A DNA stretch of 46,878 bases from Gammaproteobacteria bacterium. Its GTDB lineage: Bacteria > Pseudomonadota > Gammaproteobacteria > Magnimaribacterales > D2472. The stretch covers positions 1 through 46,878 of the forward strand of contig VMDH01000039.1 of assembly GCA_008080945.1 (NCBI GenBank), given 5' to 3'. The notes below the pieces were generated by a model. That model saw only the letters and a list, made by a program, of their open reading frames with translations, was not told the DNA's origin and ran no database searches. Made by a program: the position numbers and the translations under genes. This document shows positions 44,621 to 46,878 of the stretch, one piece after another (position 1 is the first letter of the stretch; each line of letters begins with the position of its first letter).

Positions 44621-45039
44621 TGGCCATTAATTCAAGGACCAAAGGTGCAAATTTTGAAAGGGAAATCGGCAACCTCTTACAAGAGGCATTAAGCCTTAAG
44701 AACCCAGTAAGAAGAATCTTAGAGCAAACCAGAACAAAAGAACTACCAGATCTAAAACTCGGAAGATGGTGCCTTGAGTGCAAGAGATATGGCGCAGGCT
44801 CCGAGCCTTTAGATGATTGGTGGGAGCAGGTAGTCAATGCTACCGGAGAGAATGAATTTTCTGCATTGATTTATAAATTTAATCGACGCCCCATTAAGGT
44901 TAGGATTTTAGCCTCTACTTTAAACTCCCAACTTCCTGCAAATATTAAGGTAGATTTGCTTTGGGATGATTTTTTAGTGGTTCTTAAAGAGCGTTTTCAA
45001 GAAGATATCTTGATTCATGAAAGCAGTCCAACAAATTAA
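44620..45039 (+). CDS. Small PD-(D/E)XK nuclease, candidate Holliday junction resolvase
   Basis: A 139 aa protein with the restriction-endonuclease-fold motif: acidic residues at Glu13/Glu15 (NFEREIGNLL), Asp44 in LPDL, and Glu53-x-Lys55 in CLECKRY, spaced as in PD-x(8)-ExK nucleases. The opening INSRTKGANFERE followed by a basic/Gln region and PD..ECKR resembles a family common in phages and annotated as putative Holliday junction resolvases. It replaces ruvC, ruvA and ruvB between yebC and ybgC. It starts with GTG overlapping the yebC stop and overlaps ybgC by 23 bases, so it is fully built into the operon. The resolvase role is inferred from family and position; a repair or DNA-processing nuclease is the alternative. 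Confidence 0.75.
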   Translation: MAINSRTKGANFEREIGNLLQEALSLKNPVRRILEQTRTKELPDLKLGRWCLECKRYGAGSEPLDDWWEQVVNATGENEFSALIYKFNRRPIKVRILASTLNSQLPANIKVDLLWDDFLVVLKERFQEDILIHESSPTN

Positions 45040-45418
45040 ACCTTTTGCCGTTAAGGTTTTTGTAGAAGATACTGATTTCCAGGGGTTTGTTTATCATGCG
45101 AACTATCTAAAATTTTTTGAAAGAGCTAGAAGTCAGTTTCTTAATGATCTTGGTTTTTTTCAAAGCGAAGACAAAGAAGGGTTTTTCGTAGTGAGAGATA
45201 TTTCTATCACATTTATGCAGCCTGCAAAACTTGAGGACAGGCTTTTGATAGAGTCAAAAGTAGAAAAAGCATCAAAAGTAAGGTGTTTTTTTTATCAAAA
45301 TATATTGAGGGAAGAAACTATAATTGCTAAAGCCAAAGTTGAGGTTTGTTATGTAAATCGCGAGCATGGAAAGCCAATCCAATTTCCAAAGGCATTTCTT
45401 GATAGGATAGAGTTATGA
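45017..45418 (+). CDS. ybgC: Tol-Pal-associated acyl-CoA thioesterase YbgC
   Basis: Hotdog-fold thioesterase at the head of the tol-pal operon, linked to phospholipid metabolism. The 133 aa protein has the 4-hydroxybenzoyl-CoA-thioesterase-type motif EDTDFQGFVYHANYLKFFER with the catalytic Asp. The usual motif is DTDAGGVVYHANYLKFFERA, so the match is very close. It overlaps the nuclease gene upstream and tolQ downstream by four bases. Confidence 0.95.
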   Translation: MKAVQQIKPFAVKVFVEDTDFQGFVYHANYLKFFERARSQFLNDLGFFQSEDKEGFFVVRDISITFMQPAKLEDRLLIESKVEKASKVRCFFYQNILREETIIAKAKVEVCYVNREHGKPIQFPKAFLDRIEL

Positions 45419-46083
45419 ATGAATTGAATTTAATACAAATGTTTTTAGATGCGACTTTGATTGTTCAGTTAGTAATGATCATTTTGCTAGCTGCTTCAGT
45501 TGTCTCTTGGCTTGTTATTTTTGAGAGATGGCAGTTTTTTAATAATCTTAGTAAGTTGAATAAATCCTTTGATGAGATCTTCTGGGATAGTAAAGATTTA
45601 GAGGCTTTACATAAAATCAGCGAAAGCAGGAAAGAAAATGGCAGCACGCAAAGAGTTTTTCAAGATGCCTTGCTTGAATATTCAAGGCTTAAGCAAGACT
45701 CTGTAATTTCAGTGGAAGATTTAGTAAGCGTCCAAAGATCTGTAAAGGTAAGAGTAGCCAAAGAGGACGAAAATTTAAATAAACACTTGCAACTCCTTGC
45801 TAACATTGGATCAGTTAGCCCATACGTTGGATTATTTGGAACGGTTCTTGGGATAGTAAATTCTTTTGTTGGTTTATCCGATGCTACTCAAGCAACTATC
45901 AACGCAGTTGCTCCTGGTATCTCTGAGGCATTGATTGCTACCGCCTTAGGTTTATTTGCTGCAATACCTGCGTTGATTGCATACAACAGGTTTGTATCAC
46001 TTGCAGATCAGCATATTAAGTCGCTACTTATTTTTGGTGAAGAATTAGTAAGTATTTTGTACCGTGAAGTAACTAGAAAATAG
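45415..46083 (+). CDS. tolQ: Tol-Pal system protein TolQ
   Basis: Inner-membrane proton-channel subunit that with TolR energises TolA during outer-membrane constriction. The 222 aa protein has three hydrophobic segments (about 18-38, 130-155 and 165-190), with the conserved blocks LANIGSVSPYVGLFGTVLGI and APGISEALIATALGLFAAIPA. Length and topology match TolQ/ExbB, and context selects TolQ. tolR follows after seven bases. Confidence 0.96.
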   Translation: MNELNLIQMFLDATLIVQLVMIILLAASVVSWLVIFERWQFFNNLSKLNKSFDEIFWDSKDLEALHKISESRKENGSTQRVFQDALLEYSRLKQDSVISVEDLVSVQRSVKVRVAKEDENLNKHLQLLANIGSVSPYVGLFGTVLGIVNSFVGLSDATQATINAVAPGISEALIATALGLFAAIPALIAYNRFVSLADQHIKSLLIFGEELVSILYREVTRK

Positions 46084-46090
46084 TAACTCA

Positions 46091-46513
46091 ATGCTAGAAC
46101 AAGAATTAAATAAAAGAAGACTGCATTCAGAAATTAATGTTGTTCCATATATTGATGTAATGCTTGTTTTATTAATTATATTTATGATTCTCTCTCCGTT
46201 ACTCATTCAAGGAGTGGATGTTGATCTTCCGCAAACCGACACTACCAAAATGACTATTGAAAATGAGCCTTTGGTAGTTTCTATTGATAAATCGGGAGAG
46301 TATTTTTTAAATCTTGGAGAAGAATTGCTTCCGATGCCTCTTGTAGAATTACGCTCTAAGGTTTCATTAATTTTTGATGCAAATCCCGAAATTGAGATTG
46401 TTATCAAAAGTGATAGATCTGTTCCATTTGAAAAAGTGGCACAAGCTTTAGCATCTATTCAAAGTGTTGGCGTACAAAATGTCGGAATTGTTACCACGGG
46501 CTATGATTCATAA
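46091..46513 (+). CDS. tolR: Tol-Pal system protein TolR
   Basis: ExbD/TolR family protein with a single N-terminal membrane helix holding the essential aspartate (Asp22 in PYIDVMLVLLIIFMI) and a periplasmic domain with the block LVVSIDKSGEYFLN and a C-terminal VGIVTTG. Length 140 aa is typical. The last codons overlap the start of the next gene by 11 bases. Confidence 0.95.
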   Translation: MLEQELNKRRLHSEINVVPYIDVMLVLLIIFMILSPLLIQGVDVDLPQTDTTKMTIENEPLVVSIDKSGEYFLNLGEELLPMPLVELRSKVSLIFDANPEIEIVIKSDRSVPFEKVAQALASIQSVGVQNVGIVTTGYDS

Positions 46514-46878
46514 TCCTGCTTACCTAAAAAGTGGCGTTTTCTCATTTTTAATTCATGCATCTATTTTTTTATATGCTTATCTTCAGTTTGATAACTTTGG
46601 AAACAGCAAGGCCCTTATTCATACGCCTATCAATGTATCATTGATTCAAGAGCAAACTAAGAAACCTTCCCAAAAGTCTCCTTTATCAAAACCAGCAGCA
46701 CAAATAGAAAATGCAGATACCTCAATTAATGAATTCAAATCAGCGCTGCCAATTCTATCGTCAACAATAACAGATGTAACAAAGGTTGAAATATCGCAAG
46801 AAGAGGAAGTATTTAATGTCAATGAGGAACTAACTCTTCAATATTTTGTCAATATGATTATAGGTTCAGTTGAAGCAG
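46503..46878 (+). CDS. tolA: TolA/TonB-like energy transducer, 3' partial
   Basis: The ATG at 46503 opens a frame that runs to the end of the window (125 codons, no stop). The product begins MIHNPAYLKSGVFSFLIHAS and has one membrane helix with the S-x3-H pattern (Ser14, His18) seen in TolA and TonB, then a Pro/Lys/Ser-rich periplasmic stretch. Residues near the window end (LQYFVNMIIGSVEA) resemble the start of a TonB/TolA C-terminal domain, so the central helical region of classical TolA would be very short. Position after tolR supports TolA. It overlaps tolR by 11 bases. Confidence 0.75.
   Translation, partial: MIHNPAYLKSGVFSFLIHASIFLYAYLQFDNFGNSKALIHTPINVSLIQEQTKKPSQKSPLSKPAAQIENADTSINEFKSALPILSSTITDVTKVEISQEEEVFNVNEELTLQYFVNMIIGSVEA

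Noticed and set aside
44547-44837. Minus-strand frame of 96 codons over the yebC/nuclease junction
   Set aside because: No family features; the plus-strand nuclease has a coherent active-site motif.
44620-45039. Nuclease gene as part of a prophage or insertion element
   Set aside because: No integrase, repeats or phage neighbours are present, and its overlaps with yebC and ybgC show a stable operon member.
1-46878. tRNA genes, CRISPR arrays, insertion sequences
   Set aside because: Scanned by eye through all gaps between genes; no cloverleaf, spaced repeats, transposase or terminal inverted repeats were found.

Overview
The window is a 46.9 kb piece of a bacterial chromosome that is almost entirely conserved housekeeping genes. 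It is clearly AT-rich, with a strong preference for A/T-ending codons, and it is very compact: most neighbouring genes overlap by 1-30 bases, and the only gene-free stretch over 300 bases holds the RNase P RNA. Gene order (rplM-rpsI-petABC-sspA; rsmI-rnpB-mraZ-dcw; pyrG-kdsA-eno-ftsB-ispD; surE-pcm-nlpD; aspS-yebC-x-ybgC-tolQRA) and the PVWY form of the cytochrome b Qo motif point to Gammaproteobacteria. The AT bias, compaction and missing genes suggest a streamlined, free-living marine lineage of the SAR86 type; that last step is inference. No tRNA, CRISPR array, insertion sequence or prophage was recognised.

Layout. 1-2.8 kb: murA (5' partial), degS-like protease, zapE. 2.8-7 kb: rplM-rpsI, the cytochrome bc1 genes petABC, and sspA. 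7-9.2 kb: a short lpoA diverging from rsmI, then rnpB. 9.2-25 kb: a division and cell wall (dcw) cluster in an altered order, mraZ-ftsZ-rsmH-ftsL-ftsI-murE-murF-mraY-murD-ftsW-murG-murC-ddl-ftsQ-ftsA, preceded by five regularly spaced AAAGTG-type repeats that look like MraZ boxes. 25-29.8 kb: rpsF-rpsR-rplI-dnaB-alr and a diiron protein of unknown function. 29.9-37.8 kb: pyrG-kdsA-eno-ftsB-ispDF(fused)-surE-pcm-DUF368-nlpD. 37.8-40.5 kb: fdxA (minus strand), SOS-controlled recA, a thiolase. 40.5-46.9 kb: a compact proS (minus strand), an FmdB-type zinc ribbon, aspS, yebC, a small PD-(D/E)XK nuclease where ruvCAB usually lies, ybgC, tolQ, tolR and the start of a tolA-like gene.

How the genes fit together. 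The dominant theme is building and dividing the cell envelope: precursor synthesis (murA, alr, ddl, murC-F, mraY, murG, kdsA for LPS, ispDF for the undecaprenyl precursor, a DUF368 carrier-lipid recycler), the divisome (ftsZ, ftsA, ftsQLB, ftsW, ftsI, zapE), regulators and hydrolase activators (lpoA, nlpD) and outer-membrane constriction (tol). Ribosome, replication, recombination and respiration genes lie between them.

The main oddities are: ftsZ moved from the end of the dcw cluster to second place; an FtsQ-like protein with a lipoprotein signal instead of a cytoplasmic tail and long anchor; a phage-type nuclease replacing ruvCAB; a fused IspDF; a ProRS without the large insertion domain; an FtsI with SSQ instead of the SxN motif; an S6 with a long charged tail; and the absence of rpoS, mutS, truD and sspB from positions where relatives often carry them.
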